Of a stretch of DNA of 64,000 bases, positions 43,646 through 52,813 are shown piece after piece. Location of the stretch: NCBI GenBank assembly GCA_902798745.1, contig CADBXM010000005.1, forward strand, positions 1 through 64,000, read 5' to 3'. Position 1 is the first letter of the stretch. The number at the start of each line of letters is the position of its first letter. The notes under the pieces are model-generated. The model did not search any database, was not told where the DNA came from, and saw only the letters and a program-made list of their open reading frames with translations. The position numbers and the translations under genes were made by a program. The stretch is from an uncultured Eubacteriales bacterium. Lineage in GTDB: Bacteria; Bacillota; Clostridia; Peptostreptococcales; Anaerovoracaceae.

Positions 43646-45829
43646 TTACATATGATTGTATTCTTTCATTACATACCTGAGCACCGGATCGTTCACATCA
43701 TATGAGATGCCTCCAATGGACGCGATCGGAAGCACCTTTGGCGATGTACCGCTTAGGAACGCCGCGTCAAAGCTTCGCAGTTCGTCCTTTCCGACCAAAT
43801 GATAATGCAGCGGTATACCGGCTTTCTCTATGATCCTTATTATCATTGTCCTGGTCACTCCCAACAGTACTGTATCCGAAGGAGATGTATACACTTCCCC
43901 GTCTTTGATAAAGAACACATTGGAGCGGCTGCCTTCAGTTATTTTCCCATCATTATTGACCAAAAGGACTTCATATAAGTCACCCGTTCTGATCGCTCTG
44001 TCAGTAGCATCCCTCAGCTCATGATCCATCATTTTGATGTTAGGATTCTTTCTCTCGCCCTTGAACAAATCTGTTCTGACTCCAGTCTCATAAAGCTTAG
44101 CGGATGGATAATGAGCCGGGTTGAGATGCACAATCGAGTGCCCATCGACATCCACTTCCACCCTGACATTATGATCATCTGAGCCTATCTCAGCTGCAAG
44201 ATCAGTCAGGCTTTTGGCCAAATCATCACATGTAAAAGGTACCGGCAGCCCCATGCTCGCAAGCGACTTTTCAAGTCTCTCGTAGTGTTCGCTCAGGAAC
44301 TGCGGTTTCCCTCCGATCAGCCTTATTACCTCATATACCGAAGGAAGGCTGCCGCTTCCCTTCGTCACAGCTGATTCAAAGCCTTCTATCATTGTTTTTA
44401 CAGCGGCCCTGATCCTGCCCAGCGGGATCTGGTTATAGTAGAACACCAGATACATCTGCCCCTCACTATCGAGCTGATCGATGCTGTTCACTTTTATGCC
44501 CGCTTCTGCGGCCGTCTTTATCAGACGATCCGCCATCTCGCAGCGTAACTCTGCTGTCCTGGCCTCGCCCCTTTTCCCTTGAGCAAGGACTCTTGTATGT
44601 GTATTTAGCTTTAATATTATGTTGATACCTGACTGAGTATTCTCCGCCGTAAGGAAGCCTCCCTCGCTCCCGTAATCCCTGATAGCTTCAAGGGTCTCAC
44701 GAAGTTTGCCCGAGTACAGTTTGCGCACACGTCTGAGATTTGTGTGGAAGTAGCCCCTCCTCATAAACTCCGCGAGAGTAAGCTGCTCAGTTTTGGAACA
44801 GGTCTGATCGTAGTTGTTACGCATGCTTTCGTACAGCTTCACCATCTCCTCAGGGAGCACCATGTAACTTATCCTGATCGCCGGAAACAATGTGGACGAA
44901 AAGGAGCCGAGATATACGACCCTTCCGGAATGATCTATTCCCTGAAGCGCAGGGATAGGCATGCCGGTATATCGCAGTTCGCTGTTGTAATCATCTTCGA
45001 TTATTATGCTATCATTGGCTTCCGCCCATTCAAGGATCTCGTGTCTGCGGCTTATAGGCATCACTGCGCCTGTAGGAAACTGGTTTTGCGGGCTGACATA
45101 TACAGCGGTCCTGATGTTTACTGGAAGGCTCTCTATGACGATGCCGTCGCCTCTAACGGGTATACTGTTCATACTGAATCCCCAGTCACGGAATATGCTC
45201 CTCACAGGCATATAGCCGGGGTCCTCAACCGAAACGTGCTCAATATCCATCATTTTGAGTATTCTGGCCAAATGATTTATCAGCTGCTGTGTACCTGCGC
45301 TTATGACTACCTGTTCCTGAGAGCATATGACCCCTCTTGCCTTGTAAAGATATCCCGCTATCTCCGCTCTCAAAGCAGGCTCTCCCTGACGGTCTCCTTC
45401 TGACAGCAAAAGTTCCGGCGTCTCATTGAGGACTGCGGACATGCATTTCTTCCACTTTACGAAATCAAAGGACTCCGGGTCCCAGCTGAACCGGATCGTA
45501 TCGCCTTTTTGCACTTTAGTGCTGCTTTCTTGACGCCCCTCTTTACCGCCATGATCTTTCAGGCTCCTGCGCGCGTCTTTTACTACAGCGCCCTGCGCTG
45601 CGTAGTATCCCGACTGAGGTCTGCTTATCAGATATCCTTCTGTCATCAGCTGCTCATACGCCATCTTGACTGTGGTGACACTCATGCCAACAGAAGATGC
45701 CATGCATCTTAATGAAGGCAGCCTCTCTCCTGTCTCGATCCTTCCCTCGGATATCTCTTCTTTAAGATATTCATATAGCTGTACATAAAGGCTTTTGCCT
45801 GAATTGTGATCGATTTCCAAAGAAACCAT
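43646..45829 (-). CDS. MocR-type GntR regulator fused to a class-IV aminotransferase domain; fold-I PLP lysine missing
   Basis: 727 residues, three parts. Residues 1-75 are a GntR winged helix (SLYVQLYEYLKEEI ... PSLRCMASSVGMSVTTVKMAYEQL). Residues ~110-480 are the aminotransferase-like effector domain of MocR proteins (VVISAGTQQLINHLARIL, SPQNQFPTGAVM, IIIEDDYNSELRY), but the PLP-lysine motif, normally GxFSKTLFPALR, reads GSFSSTLFPAIR: Ser312 stands where Lys is needed. Residues ~491-727 are an extra class-IV PLP domain like IlvE/PabC (YEVIRLIGGKPQFLSEHYERLE, PNIKMMDHELRDA with candidate PLP Lys ~599, GKITEGSRSNVFFI). Most MocR proteins end after the first aminotransferase-like domain at ~460-500 residues. 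GGGGGA lies before the ATG. It is divergent from an ECF vitamin S component, so it may control that gene and sense a B6 form or an amine. Confidence 0.88.
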   Translation of the reverse strand: MVSLEIDHNSGKSLYVQLYEYLKEEISEGRIETGERLPSLRCMASSVGMSVTTVKMAYEQLMTEGYLISRPQSGYYAAQGAVVKDARRSLKDHGGKEGRQESSTKVQKGDTIRFSWDPESFDFVKWKKCMSAVLNETPELLLSEGDRQGEPALRAEIAGYLYKARGVICSQEQVVISAGTQQLINHLARILKMMDIEHVSVEDPGYMPVRSIFRDWGFSMNSIPVRGDGIVIESLPVNIRTAVYVSPQNQFPTGAVMPISRRHEILEWAEANDSIIIEDDYNSELRYTGMPIPALQGIDHSGRVVYLGSFSSTLFPAIRISYMVLPEEMVKLYESMRNNYDQTCSKTEQLTLAEFMRRGYFHTNLRRVRKLYSGKLRETLEAIRDYGSEGGFLTAENTQSGINIILKLNTHTRVLAQGKRGEARTAELRCEMADRLIKTAAEAGIKVNSIDQLDSEGQMYLVFYYNQIPLGRIRAAVKTMIEGFESAVTKGSGSLPSVYEVIRLIGGKPQFLSEHYERLEKSLASMGLPVPFTCDDLAKSLTDLAAEIGSDDHNVRVEVDVDGHSIVHLNPAHYPSAKLYETGVRTDLFKGERKNPNIKMMDHELRDATDRAIRTGDLYEVLLVNNDGKITEGSRSNVFFIKDGEVYTSPSDTVLLGVTRTMIIRIIEKAGIPLHYHLVGKDELRSFDAAFLSGTSPKVLPIASIGGISYDVNDPVLRYVMKEYNHM

Positions 45830-45870
45830 CTGTTTTCCCCCTATTTATCCGCAGATTGTTATCATTATTC

Positions 45871-45895
45871 TTCTATAATTGAGTATTTCTATAAT
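45871..45895. promoter_or_regulatory. Direct repeat TTCTATAAT in the MocR/ECF divergent region
   Basis: TTCTATAAT occurs at 45871-45879 and again at 45887-45895, a 16-bp period, in the 134-bp region between the divergent regulator and transporter genes. MocR-family regulators are known to bind direct repeats near their own divergent promoters; the repeat also contains TATAAT-like -10 sequences. Candidate autoregulatory operator. Confidence 0.5.
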
Positions 45896-45963
45896 CACAG
45901 TTTGCGATTATTATAATTCATATAAAACAAGTGGTCAAGGCACAGCGGACTAAGGAGGATACC

Positions 45964-46467
45964 ATGGACGCCCATTCTTCCGGGTTCAATACAAGTAAAC
46001 TCGTATTCGCCTCACTAATGGCTTGCCTTGTTATGCTTGGCACCATCCTCTTCAGGATACCTATCCCCATGACACAGGGCTATGTGCATCTCGGAGATGC
46101 CATGATCTACCTCGGCGTACTGATCCTTGGAAAAAAACAGGGTGCCATAGCGGCCGCCCTGGGTTCTGCTCTCGGTGATATCCTCGGAGGCTTTGCCTTT
46201 TGGGCGCCGTGGAGCTTCGTTATTAAGTTTGCAATGGCATATATTGCCGGAACTCAGATCGATAAAACACATAAGGTGGTTTCTATGACCGCCGGCGGTC
46301 TCGTCATGTGCGCAGGCTATCTGATCGCTGAACGTGTCATGTACGGGAGCTGGGCGCTTGCACTGACAGGACTTCCGTGGAACATTGGACAGTTTGCTGT
46401 AGGCATCGCAGTCGCTTTAGCTTCGCAGCCACTCGTAAAACTGATCCCCGGAGTTGCCAGGAGCTGA
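45964..46467 (+). CDS. ECF transporter S component
   Basis: 167 residues from MDAHSSGFNTSKLVFASLMA, chosen because AAGGAGG sits five bases upstream of this ATG (a GTG 33 bases earlier has no such site). About five to six hydrophobic helices. RIPIPMTQGYVHLGDAMIYLGVLILGKKQGAIAAALGSALGDILGGFAFWAPWSFVIKFAMAYIAG is the pattern of small substrate-binding S components (HmpT/PdxU-like group). It needs the shared EcfA/A'/T module, not in the window. Its divergent partner is a PLP-family regulator, so a vitamin B6 form is a reasonable but unproven substrate; thiamine precursors are an alternative. Its stop TGA abuts the stop of the convergent YwaF gene. Confidence 0.85.
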   Translation: MDAHSSGFNTSKLVFASLMACLVMLGTILFRIPIPMTQGYVHLGDAMIYLGVLILGKKQGAIAAALGSALGDILGGFAFWAPWSFVIKFAMAYIAGTQIDKTHKVVSMTAGGLVMCAGYLIAERVMYGSWALALTGLPWNIGQFAVGIAVALASQPLVKLIPGVARS

Positions 46468-47196
46468 TCATGACTTCTCTGTATTAGAGAAAAACGCTCT
46501 ATCCTCTGCGAGGAATATCAAATACGATGCCAGGATAAGACTGCACATATACAATACTACTTCCGGCAGCATCCCGATCTTCCCCGCTATATCTGACAAT
46601 ATCGGTTGGCTGGTCGGATAGAATGGACTTATATAGAACATCTCGGGCTCACGAGATGGATCGTTGATGATAAGTTTTCCCAGAACATTTATCGATTCGG
46701 CGATTGCCGCCGTGATAAAAAACAACCAGAGGGACGGCAGAAATGAAGGCCGTTCCCTTTTTTTCAGGATCTCTAACGCTATTATGGATTCACTTATGAT
46801 CAGAGCATGATATATGAACGAGTGTATCATGAACACCGATCCTTCGAGCAGCATGCCACCCGGAAAAGCCAGCGCCATGATAGCCCCGAGCAAAGAAAAG
46901 CTGCATAGATATACGAGCGCAGCATCCTGCGACTTTCCTTTCAGATATTTCACCGCGAACGACAGATACATGGCGATCGAGCACAGCTGCCATGGAAAGT
47001 ATATGAGACTTATTTGTTCGCCATAGATGTATTTATAGCAAAACCACTGCTTGAATACCTCGGCAATTAGCATTATCAAGCCAAGCACCCAAAGCAAATT
47101 CAGCAGATGGTCCTCTCCTTTATCCCTCACATAGTAAAAGACCGCTATGTTGATCGCGACCGCGAGCGCCACGAAAATCAGGTGCAAAGTTCCCAT
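46468..47196 (-). CDS. YwaF/TMEM164-family membrane protein
   Basis: 242 residues with about six to seven transmembrane helices. FPWQLCSIAMYLSFAVKYLKGK (~68-89) and MIHSFIYHALIISESIIALEIL follow the TIGR02206/YwaF pattern (conserved P-x-H/Q-LC and a loop near SREPEMFYISPFYPTSQPIL). Function in bacteria is not established. Last gene of the FGGY-araD-ywaF run, 9 bp after araD. Its stop codon directly abuts that of the convergent ECF S-component gene (TGA|TCA). Confidence 0.75.
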   Translation of the reverse strand: MGTLHLIFVALAVAINIAVFYYVRDKGEDHLLNLLWVLGLIMLIAEVFKQWFCYKYIYGEQISLIYFPWQLCSIAMYLSFAVKYLKGKSQDAALVYLCSFSLLGAIMALAFPGGMLLEGSVFMIHSFIYHALIISESIIALEILKKRERPSFLPSLWLFFITAAIAESINVLGKLIINDPSREPEMFYISPFYPTSQPILSDIAGKIGMLPEVVLYMCSLILASYLIFLAEDRAFFSNTEKS

Positions 47197-47205
47197 ATCC
47201 AGCCT

Positions 47206-47898
47206 TTACTTCTGTCCGTAATACGCATTCGCCCCGTGTTTGCGGAGATAATGTTTGTCGAGCAGTTCCTGCTGCATGTTTCCCAGATTCCGGTTGAGCA
47301 TCTCCGCATGATAATTCATTTCGCATACAGTTTCCAAAACAACTGAATTATGGACGGCATTCACGGGATCTATGCCCCATACGAATGGGCCATGCGAGTG
47401 AACGAGGACCGCCTGCACAGCATCAGGATCGATGTCCTTGAAGGTCTCCACGATCACATTGCCTGTTTCAAGTTCATACCTGCCGCCTATTTCCTCAGGA
47501 GTCATCAGCCTTGTGCAAGGGACTTCGCCGTAAAAATGATCCGCGTGTGTCGTACCCAGCGGTCTGACAGCTTTTCCGGCCTGAGCGTAGGATACAGCCC
47601 ACTTGCTGTGAGTGTGAACGATCCCACCTATATTTTTGAACTGTCTGTAAAGTACAAGGTGTGTATCCGTATCACTTGACGGTCTAAGAACCCCCTCGAC
47701 TACCTGCCCGGACGCCAGATCGACAACGACCATATCTTCAGGCTTCATATCGTCGTATTCGACACCGCTCGGCTTTATCACCATGAGCCCTCTTTCTCTG
47801 TCGATACCGGAAACATTGCCCCATGTAAAAACTACAAGTCCGTATTCCGGCAGCATCATATTGGCTTCGTATACTTGTTTCTTTAGTTCTTCCAGCAT
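47206..47898 (-). CDS. araD: L-ribulose-5-phosphate 4-epimerase
   Basis: 230 residues from [20 protein letters not shown] with GAAGGAGG upstream. Zinc-dependent class II aldolase-family epimerase converting L-ribulose 5-phosphate to D-xylulose 5-phosphate. [28 protein letters not shown] (~24-51), [33 protein letters not shown] (Zn His pair), [14 protein letters not shown] and [12 protein letters not shown] (third Zn His) are all present. 11 bp downstream of the FGGY kinase. L-arabinose isomerase is not in the window. Confidence 0.93.
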   Translation of the reverse strand: MLEELKKQVYEANMMLPEYGLVVFTWGNVSGIDRERGLMVIKPSGVEYDDMKPEDMVVVDLASGQVVEGVLRPSSDTDTHLVLYRQFKNIGGIVHTHSKWAVSYAQAGKAVRPLGTTHADHFYGEVPCTRLMTPEEIGGRYELETGNVIVETFKDIDPDAVQAVLVHSHGPFVWGIDPVNAVHNSVVLETVCEMNYHAEMLNRNLGNMQQELLDKHYLRKHGANAYYGQK

Positions 47899-47909
47899 CT
47901 TGCCTCCTT

Positions 47910-49478
47910 CTACAGGCACTGTATGGCTGCTTTTTCAACAGGAAGTGCTTTTATATAATTATCCAAGAACACTGTAAATCCCGAAATATCTTCTTCATTT
48001 GCCATCAAAGTGTGAGTGACCGCGTCTCCAAATACCTTGTTGTCAAGATAATCTTCAAGAGACTCTCCATCCTCATGCCAGATCATGTACGCAGCAAGAA
48101 GCGCCATTCCGAAAGGGCCTCCTTCTCCTGCTGTTTCCATGACGGAAACAGGCGTTCCCACTGCTGCCGACAGCATCCTCTGACCGACTTCCGGAGTCTT
48201 GAAGAACCCTCCATGACCATATAGTTTATCGATCTTGACACTCTCCTTTTCTGTAAGGATGTCCATGCCTATCTTGAGTGTTGCCAAAGCTGACAGAAGA
48301 TGCGTTCTCATAAAATTCGCGAGGCTGAAATCGCTGTTGTTCGCTCTTGCAAAAACAGGCCTTCCTTCATCGAGGTCAGTGATCCCCTCACCTGAAATAT
48401 AGTTGAAGCTCATCAGACCACCGCAGTCCGGATCTCCCTCAAGAGCTTTGCGGAACAAAGTCACAAAGACTTCCTTTTTGCTCACTTTCAGTCCCATGGC
48501 ATCAACAAAATCGCAGAAAAGATCGACCCATGCATTGATATCCGAAGTGCAGTTGTTGCAGTGTACCATTGCTACGGGTGAACCCGATGGAGTTGTGACC
48601 ATGTCTATCTCACGGTGGACCCCAAGCTTATGATCGGTTACGACCATGGCAAAATCACTTGTGCCTGCCGATACGTTTCCGGTACGCACTCTCACTGAAT
48701 TTGTCGCTGTCATGCCTGTTCCTGCGTCTCCCTCGCACGGAGCAACCGGGATGCCGTCTTTGAGAGTACATGTTGGATCAAGAAAAGCTGCGCCTTCTGA
48801 TGTCAGCACGCCCCCTGATTCACCGGCGGTCTTGATCTCAGGAAGGATATCTCTCAGCTTCCACCCATAGCCCTTTCCTGCTATCAGAGCATCAAATTTA
48901 TCGACCATCTGCTGATCGTAATCATTCTTCTCACTGTCGATCGGGAACATTCCCGATGCTTCTCCGACGCCCATCACTTTTTCGCCCGTGAATTTCCAGT
49001 GCACATATCCTGCAAGCGTAGTCAGATAATCTATTTCCGCTACGTGATCGTATCCTGCTTTCACAGCCTGATAAAGGTGGGCTATACTCCATCTTTGAGG
49101 TATATTGAACCCGAACAGTTCTGTGAGTTCTGACGCCTCTTCGCTGGTGATCGTATTGCGCCATGTGCGGAATCTCGCAAGTTGTCTGCCGTCTTTATCA
49201 AACGGAAGATATCCGTGCATCATGGCGGAAACGCCTATGGCTCCCACTTCTGTCAACGGAGAATCAAATTTATGCTCGGCTTCATCCTTAAGCTTGGCAT
49301 AACATGAGCGGATACCCTCTGCAACTTCATCAAGAGAATACGTCCAGATCCCGTCTTCCAAGCGGTTTTCCCACTCATAACTGCCACCGGCGACCGGTAT
49401 ATGATCCTCGTCTATAAGAACAGCCTTGATCCTTGTAGAACCAAGCTCTATCCCGAGAACAGCTTTTTTATAGTCCAT
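47910..49478 (-). CDS. FGGY-family carbohydrate kinase, probable ribulokinase
   Basis: 522 residues. [19 protein letters not shown] (phosphate 1 loop, ~8-26), [45 protein letters not shown] (~255-284) and the late [46 protein letters not shown] (~430-475) follow the FGGY fold. Coupling to araD (11 bp) makes L-ribulose the likely substrate; non-orthologous ribulokinases of this kind (AraK) are known in clostridia. Xylulokinase is the main alternative. Divergent from the aldo/keto reductase with ~195 bp between. Confidence 0.82.
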   Translation of the reverse strand: MDYKKAVLGIELGSTRIKAVLIDEDHIPVAGGSYEWENRLEDGIWTYSLDEVAEGIRSCYAKLKDEAEHKFDSPLTEVGAIGVSAMMHGYLPFDKDGRQLARFRTWRNTITSEEASELTELFGFNIPQRWSIAHLYQAVKAGYDHVAEIDYLTTLAGYVHWKFTGEKVMGVGEASGMFPIDSEKNDYDQQMVDKFDALIAGKGYGWKLRDILPEIKTAGESGGVLTSEGAAFLDPTCTLKDGIPVAPCEGDAGTGMTATNSVRVRTGNVSAGTSDFAMVVTDHKLGVHREIDMVTTPSGSPVAMVHCNNCTSDINAWVDLFCDFVDAMGLKVSKKEVFVTLFRKALEGDPDCGGLMSFNYISGEGITDLDEGRPVFARANNSDFSLANFMRTHLLSALATLKIGMDILTEKESVKIDKLYGHGGFFKTPEVGQRMLSAAVGTPVSVMETAGEGGPFGMALLAAYMIWHEDGESLEDYLDNKVFGDAVTHTLMANEEDISGFTVFLDNYIKALPVEKAAIQCL

Positions 49479-49622
49479 CTTTCTTCACTGCCTTTGTCTT
49501 TGACTGCTTCAACTGTAATCCAACAGCCTTCACAGTCTGGTATGTGTGAATGTTTACATATTACTTTACCATAGATCATTCACAGAATGAAAATCGTTAG
49601 CTCACTGACGGCCCTTTCTTTG

Positions 49623-49650
49623 TTCTGCTATACTGTATTCTGATATACTG
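49623..49650 (+). promoter_or_regulatory. Direct repeat overlapping the aldo/keto reductase promoter
   Basis: TTCTG[C/A]TATACTG occurs at 49623-49635 and 49638-49650 (15-bp period). Each copy contains a TATACT that could serve as -10. About 24 bp lie between the array and the start codon. Candidate operator or doubled promoter; the rest of 49479-49673 shows only short dyads such as CATTC-ACA-GAATG. Confidence 0.4.
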
Positions 49651-49673
49651 AAAACGAAAGGAGAACAACTGCC

Positions 49674-50651
49674 ATGACAGATCCAGCAAAAGTACCTTCA
49701 TTCACTTTATATAACGGAGACAAGATCCCTTGCATAGGCATGGGGACATTCGGTTCAGACCGTGTCTCGTCCGAAGAAGTTGCCAAAGCAGTTTCAGGAG
49801 GTATCAAGTCCGGATACCGTCTCTTTGATTGCGCAGCCTGTTACGGCAACGAAGACAAGATCGGCGAGTCGTTCCAGGAAGCATTTGACGCGGGAACAGT
49901 CAAGCGAAACGAGCTGTTCATTATGACCAAAGTATGGAATGATATGCATCGCAAAGTCTCTGAATCGTGCAAGAAAAGCATCTCCGATCTCAAATGCGGA
50001 TATATCGACATGTTGTTTATCCACTGGCCTTTCCCGAATTATCACGCTCCTTTCTGTGATGTGGATTCACGCAACCCGGATTCCAAGCCGTTTTCGGTTG
50101 ATGAGTTTACAGACACATACCACCAGATAGAAGAACTCGTAGACGAAGGCCTGGTGAGACATATAGGCATTTCCAACATGACTATCCACAAACTGGAAGC
50201 AGTTCTGGGAAAGCTGCGCATCCCGCCTTCTGCATGTGAATCCGAGATTCATCCGACATTCCAACAGAGGGAATTATGTGATTATCTGAAAGCTCACGAT
50301 ATCCTTCCGATCGGTTATATGCCGCTCGGTTCTCCGCGCAGGCCTGAACGTGATATACTTCCGGATGATGTCAACGATATGCAGACAGCTCAGCTGAGAC
50401 AGATAGCTGAGGATCATGGTTGCCATCCCGCGATAATATGCATCAAGTGGGCTCTTCAGAAGGGTCATCTTCCTATACCTTTCTCTATCCATAATTACGA
50501 GGCTAATCTTGAAGCCGCCCTTACAGAAAAACTCACCGATGAGGAAATGTCCATCATCGATGAGCTTGAGTGCGGAAACCGTCTGGTCAAAGGGCAGGTG
50601 TTCCTGTGGCCCGAAGCTTCAGATTGGCATGATCTTTGGGATGAGGCATGA
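49674..50651 (+). CDS. Aldo/keto reductase
   Basis: 325 residues. (beta/alpha)8 NADPH-dependent carbonyl reductase. IPCIGMGTFGSD, YRLFDCAACYGNEDKIGESFQEA (catalytic Asp and Tyr, ~44-66), FIMTKVWNDMHRK (Lys), DMLFIHWPFPNYH (His), VRHIGISNMTIHKLEAVL and the C-terminal PIPFSIHNYEANLEA are family features. AAAGGAG lies 11 bases before the ATG. Divergent from the kinase/araD genes, which hints at sugar or sugar-alcohol metabolism. Directly followed by the terminator and the tRNA-Ser fragment. Confidence 0.9.
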   Translation: MTDPAKVPSFTLYNGDKIPCIGMGTFGSDRVSSEEVAKAVSGGIKSGYRLFDCAACYGNEDKIGESFQEAFDAGTVKRNELFIMTKVWNDMHRKVSESCKKSISDLKCGYIDMLFIHWPFPNYHAPFCDVDSRNPDSKPFSVDEFTDTYHQIEELVDEGLVRHIGISNMTIHKLEAVLGKLRIPPSACESEIHPTFQQRELCDYLKAHDILPIGYMPLGSPRRPERDILPDDVNDMQTAQLRQIAEDHGCHPAIICIKWALQKGHLPIPFSIHNYEANLEAALTEKLTDEEMSIIDELECGNRLVKGQVFLWPEASDWHDLWDEA

Positions 50652-50682
50652 AAAAACCGCAAACGCTTGATACGTCTGCGGT
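50651..50682 (-). terminator. Displaced tRNA-Ser terminator (candidate)
   Basis: ACCGCAAACG (50656-50665) pairs with CGTCTGCGGT (50673-50682), one G-U; on the minus strand it is followed by TTTTTT. It lies 4 bp beyond the tRNA-Ser 3'-end copy at 50685-50710, as a tRNA terminator would. It could also help end the aldo/keto reductase transcript on the plus strand, but there is no T-run on that side. Confidence 0.75.
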
Positions 50683-50684
50683 CT

Positions 50685-50710
50685 AATGGCGGAGAGAGGG
50701 GGATTTGAAC
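50685..50710 (-). repeat. Copy of tRNA-Ser 3' end (candidate att site)
   Basis: 26 bases are identical, in the same orientation, to 52958-52983, which covers the CCA end, discriminator, acceptor strand and T-arm of the intact tRNA-Ser gene. Identity stops sharply at both ends. This is the classic scar left when an element inserts in a tRNA 3' end. Confidence 0.85.
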
Positions 50711-50747
50711 AAGTACGTTATACCTAAAACGCCGTATTTTCAAGGAA

Positions 50748-50789
50748 ATGAGGGACGTCCCTCATACGGTGTATCCAGAAGTGTATCCA
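50748..50789. repeat. 18-bp palindrome and paired 9-bp direct repeat next to the tRNA-Ser scar
   Basis: ATGAGGGACGTCCCTCAT (50748-50765) is a perfect palindrome. Directly beside it GTGTATCCA occurs at 50769-50777 and 50781-50789, 12-bp period, 3-bp spacer. The pair has the same geometry and nearly the same distance from the tRNA fragment as the repeat at 1015-1035. Candidate recombinase-binding sites. Confidence 0.55.
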
Positions 50790-50879
50790 TACTGTGACAC
50801 GATAAATGCAGGCCAGCGTAAATGCTATAGCCTGCATTACTATTTTCAGGAATGTCGGTGGGAAGTCGAGATGTGAAAA

Positions 50880-50900
50880 GGGCGATCTTTCGACCGCCCC
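50880..50900 (-). terminator. Terminator of surface-protein gene 2
   Basis: GGGCG-A-TC and GA-C-CGCCC pair around a TTTC-type loop just after the stop codon; the minus strand continues with TTTTC. Confidence 0.7.
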
Positions 50901-50910
50901 TCTGTTTTTA

Positions 50911-52656
50911 CTATTTTACAAGTACTTTCTTTCCGCAGTTCTTCTTTGTGAAGATCTTCTTATACTTCTTCACATACTTCTTGTTGGTTTTCTTCTTGCC
51001 AACCTTGACCTTGACCGTCTTGATCTTTGATCCCTTGAGAGAGCCCTTGACCGAAGCCTTAGTAAGCTTCTTTGTCTTAACAGTCAGAGTTTTACACTTT
51101 GTACCTTTGAAAGCGCCTGCCTGTATGCCGGTAACATTGAATTTCTTTCCGCTGATAACTACTGTGGCAGGAACTGTAAACGATTTCCTGTTTGGAGCCT
51201 TTATGAGCGAAACAGTATTGGTAGTTGTCACAACATACTTGGCTATGCTACTTGGTACACCATGAACTGTACTCGGTGTCGCAGGATCAATTGAAGGTTT
51301 TACCGGAGACTTAGTCTTGACTGCGTCGATCGCCGACTTGGCATTCGCCAGAGCTTCTGATACGCCTTCTTTATCTCTGGCCTTATCGATCGCTGTGTCG
51401 CCGGCAGTCTTGGCATCATTCATTGCCGCTACGCCATCAGCATCGTAATCGCTGTCAGCCTTTGCATTCCTATAAGTTGCAAGGTCTGTCTTTGCTGTGC
51501 TCTTAGCTGCATCGAGATCAGCCTGTCTTATGGTTTCTTCCGCAGTCTCCAGCTTCTTCAGCAGTGTATATTTGATCTCATCTTTCTCAGCATCCGACAG
51601 AACATCGTATGCTTCGCGCGCGGCTTTGACTGAAGCCCTGTCATCCTCTGTAGTCGGATCAGCAGGAAGCGCTGCGATCATATACTTCACAGCATCTACC
51701 GGAAGAGGAGGGAATACGACCTTTTTATAACCAAGAGTCTGCTCTTGTTTAACCTCAATTTTCGTTCCTTCACCTGTACCTTTGGCATTATCCCAGCCTG
51801 TCCCGACGATGGCGTTTTTGACGGTGCCGGTGATGGCGTTTTCGTAACCGTTAGCACTCAGTTTTGCGCTTTCGTTTATGGTAATACTGTAGTCTCTAGC
51901 GTATATGCCATACTCACTGCCATTGGCGATCAATTCCGCGCCTTCTTTGACAGTGATGCCATCACCGCCGCTAATTCTTATAGCCGTACCATCATCTTGC
52001 CTTGTACTAGTACTAGTAGCATCCAGCTTTCCTTCGACAACAATGCCCCCATCAAAATTAATGATGCCATCTATTCCTTTTACATTCAGCTTGCCGTTTT
52101 TATTAACAACAATGCCCCACGCTGTTACACCAAAGTTGACGTTGGTATTGTCCTCGTTAACGTTCAGCGTGCCGTCGACAGCGAGTTCTTTTTCAGATTG
52201 TACGCCGTAGCTAAAACCGCCGGAAGTGCCCCCTCCGTTGACAGTCAGACTGCCTTTGACAGTAAGGTTTCCTTTTGAATAAATGGCATAGCAATCATAA
52301 CTACTATTAGGCCCTGTCACAGTGCTGGCCGATGTTGCATTGATGATAAGATCATTATCTGCATCATCATAGTATATTGCAGCAGATTTGTGTTTTTCAT
52401 TATTGATATGTTCTCCACTGATATCCGCGCCGTCCAGCGTCAGGGTTGCAGGAGTATCACCATTTGCAGGTGTGAAACTCACTGTACCGTCACCAAGCAC
52501 GTTACCCATGTTCTTGCTGGTTACCTGTTTGTTTCCAACCCAGAGATCGTAGTTGGTGACATCATCCGCATACGCCTCCTGACTCAGTCCCAGTACCGGC
52601 ATCATCGTCAGCATCAGTGCGAAGCTGAGCAGGATGCCTAAGAATCTTTGCTTCAT
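50911..52656 (-). CDS. Secreted surface protein with beta-helix-like region, FIVAR-like helices and Lys-rich C-terminus
   Basis: 581 residues. Signal peptide 1-30 (cleavage near AYADD). It opens YDLWVGNKQVTSKNMGNVLGDGTVSFTP ... ATLTLDGADI, a module frequent in clostridial surface proteins and similar to the start of the protein at 1092-4217. Residues ~85-310 are beta-helix-like strands (GNLTVKGSLTVNGGG, KELAVDGTLNVNED, EGKLDATST). Residues ~330-450 are helical, FIVAR-like (KAAREAYDVLSDAEKDEI, MNDAKTAGDTAIDKARDK). The C-terminus (~480-581) begins like a BspA-type leucine-rich repeat (FTVPATVVISGKKFNVTGIQAGAFKGTKCKTLTVK) and ends in a very basic tail. There is no LPXTG. It is the only large gene in the 2.3-kb tRNA-Ser islet. 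Adhesion or wall association is inferred. Confidence 0.8.
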   Translation of the reverse strand: MKQRFLGILLSFALMLTMMPVLGLSQEAYADDVTNYDLWVGNKQVTSKNMGNVLGDGTVSFTPANGDTPATLTLDGADISGEHINNEKHKSAAIYYDDADNDLIINATSASTVTGPNSSYDCYAIYSKGNLTVKGSLTVNGGGTSGGFSYGVQSEKELAVDGTLNVNEDNTNVNFGVTAWGIVVNKNGKLNVKGIDGIINFDGGIVVEGKLDATSTSTRQDDGTAIRISGGDGITVKEGAELIANGSEYGIYARDYSITINESAKLSANGYENAITGTVKNAIVGTGWDNAKGTGEGTKIEVKQEQTLGYKKVVFPPLPVDAVKYMIAALPADPTTEDDRASVKAAREAYDVLSDAEKDEIKYTLLKKLETAEETIRQADLDAAKSTAKTDLATYRNAKADSDYDADGVAAMNDAKTAGDTAIDKARDKEGVSEALANAKSAIDAVKTKSPVKPSIDPATPSTVHGVPSSIAKYVVTTTNTVSLIKAPNRKSFTVPATVVISGKKFNVTGIQAGAFKGTKCKTLTVKTKKLTKASVKGSLKGSKIKTVKVKVGKKKTNKKYVKKYKKIFTKKNCGKKVLVK

Positions 52657-52813
52657 AAAACTACTCCTTTACTCGTATTTGCGGCTATCACGGCCGCCGC
52701 ATGACCATACTAAATACCGCTAATCAGTATATCCCATTTCTCATCATATTTTAAGAGGGGTTCCAGAATGGAGCCCCTTAATTCTTGACAAATGCACTAT
52801 GATTTGTTCTAAG

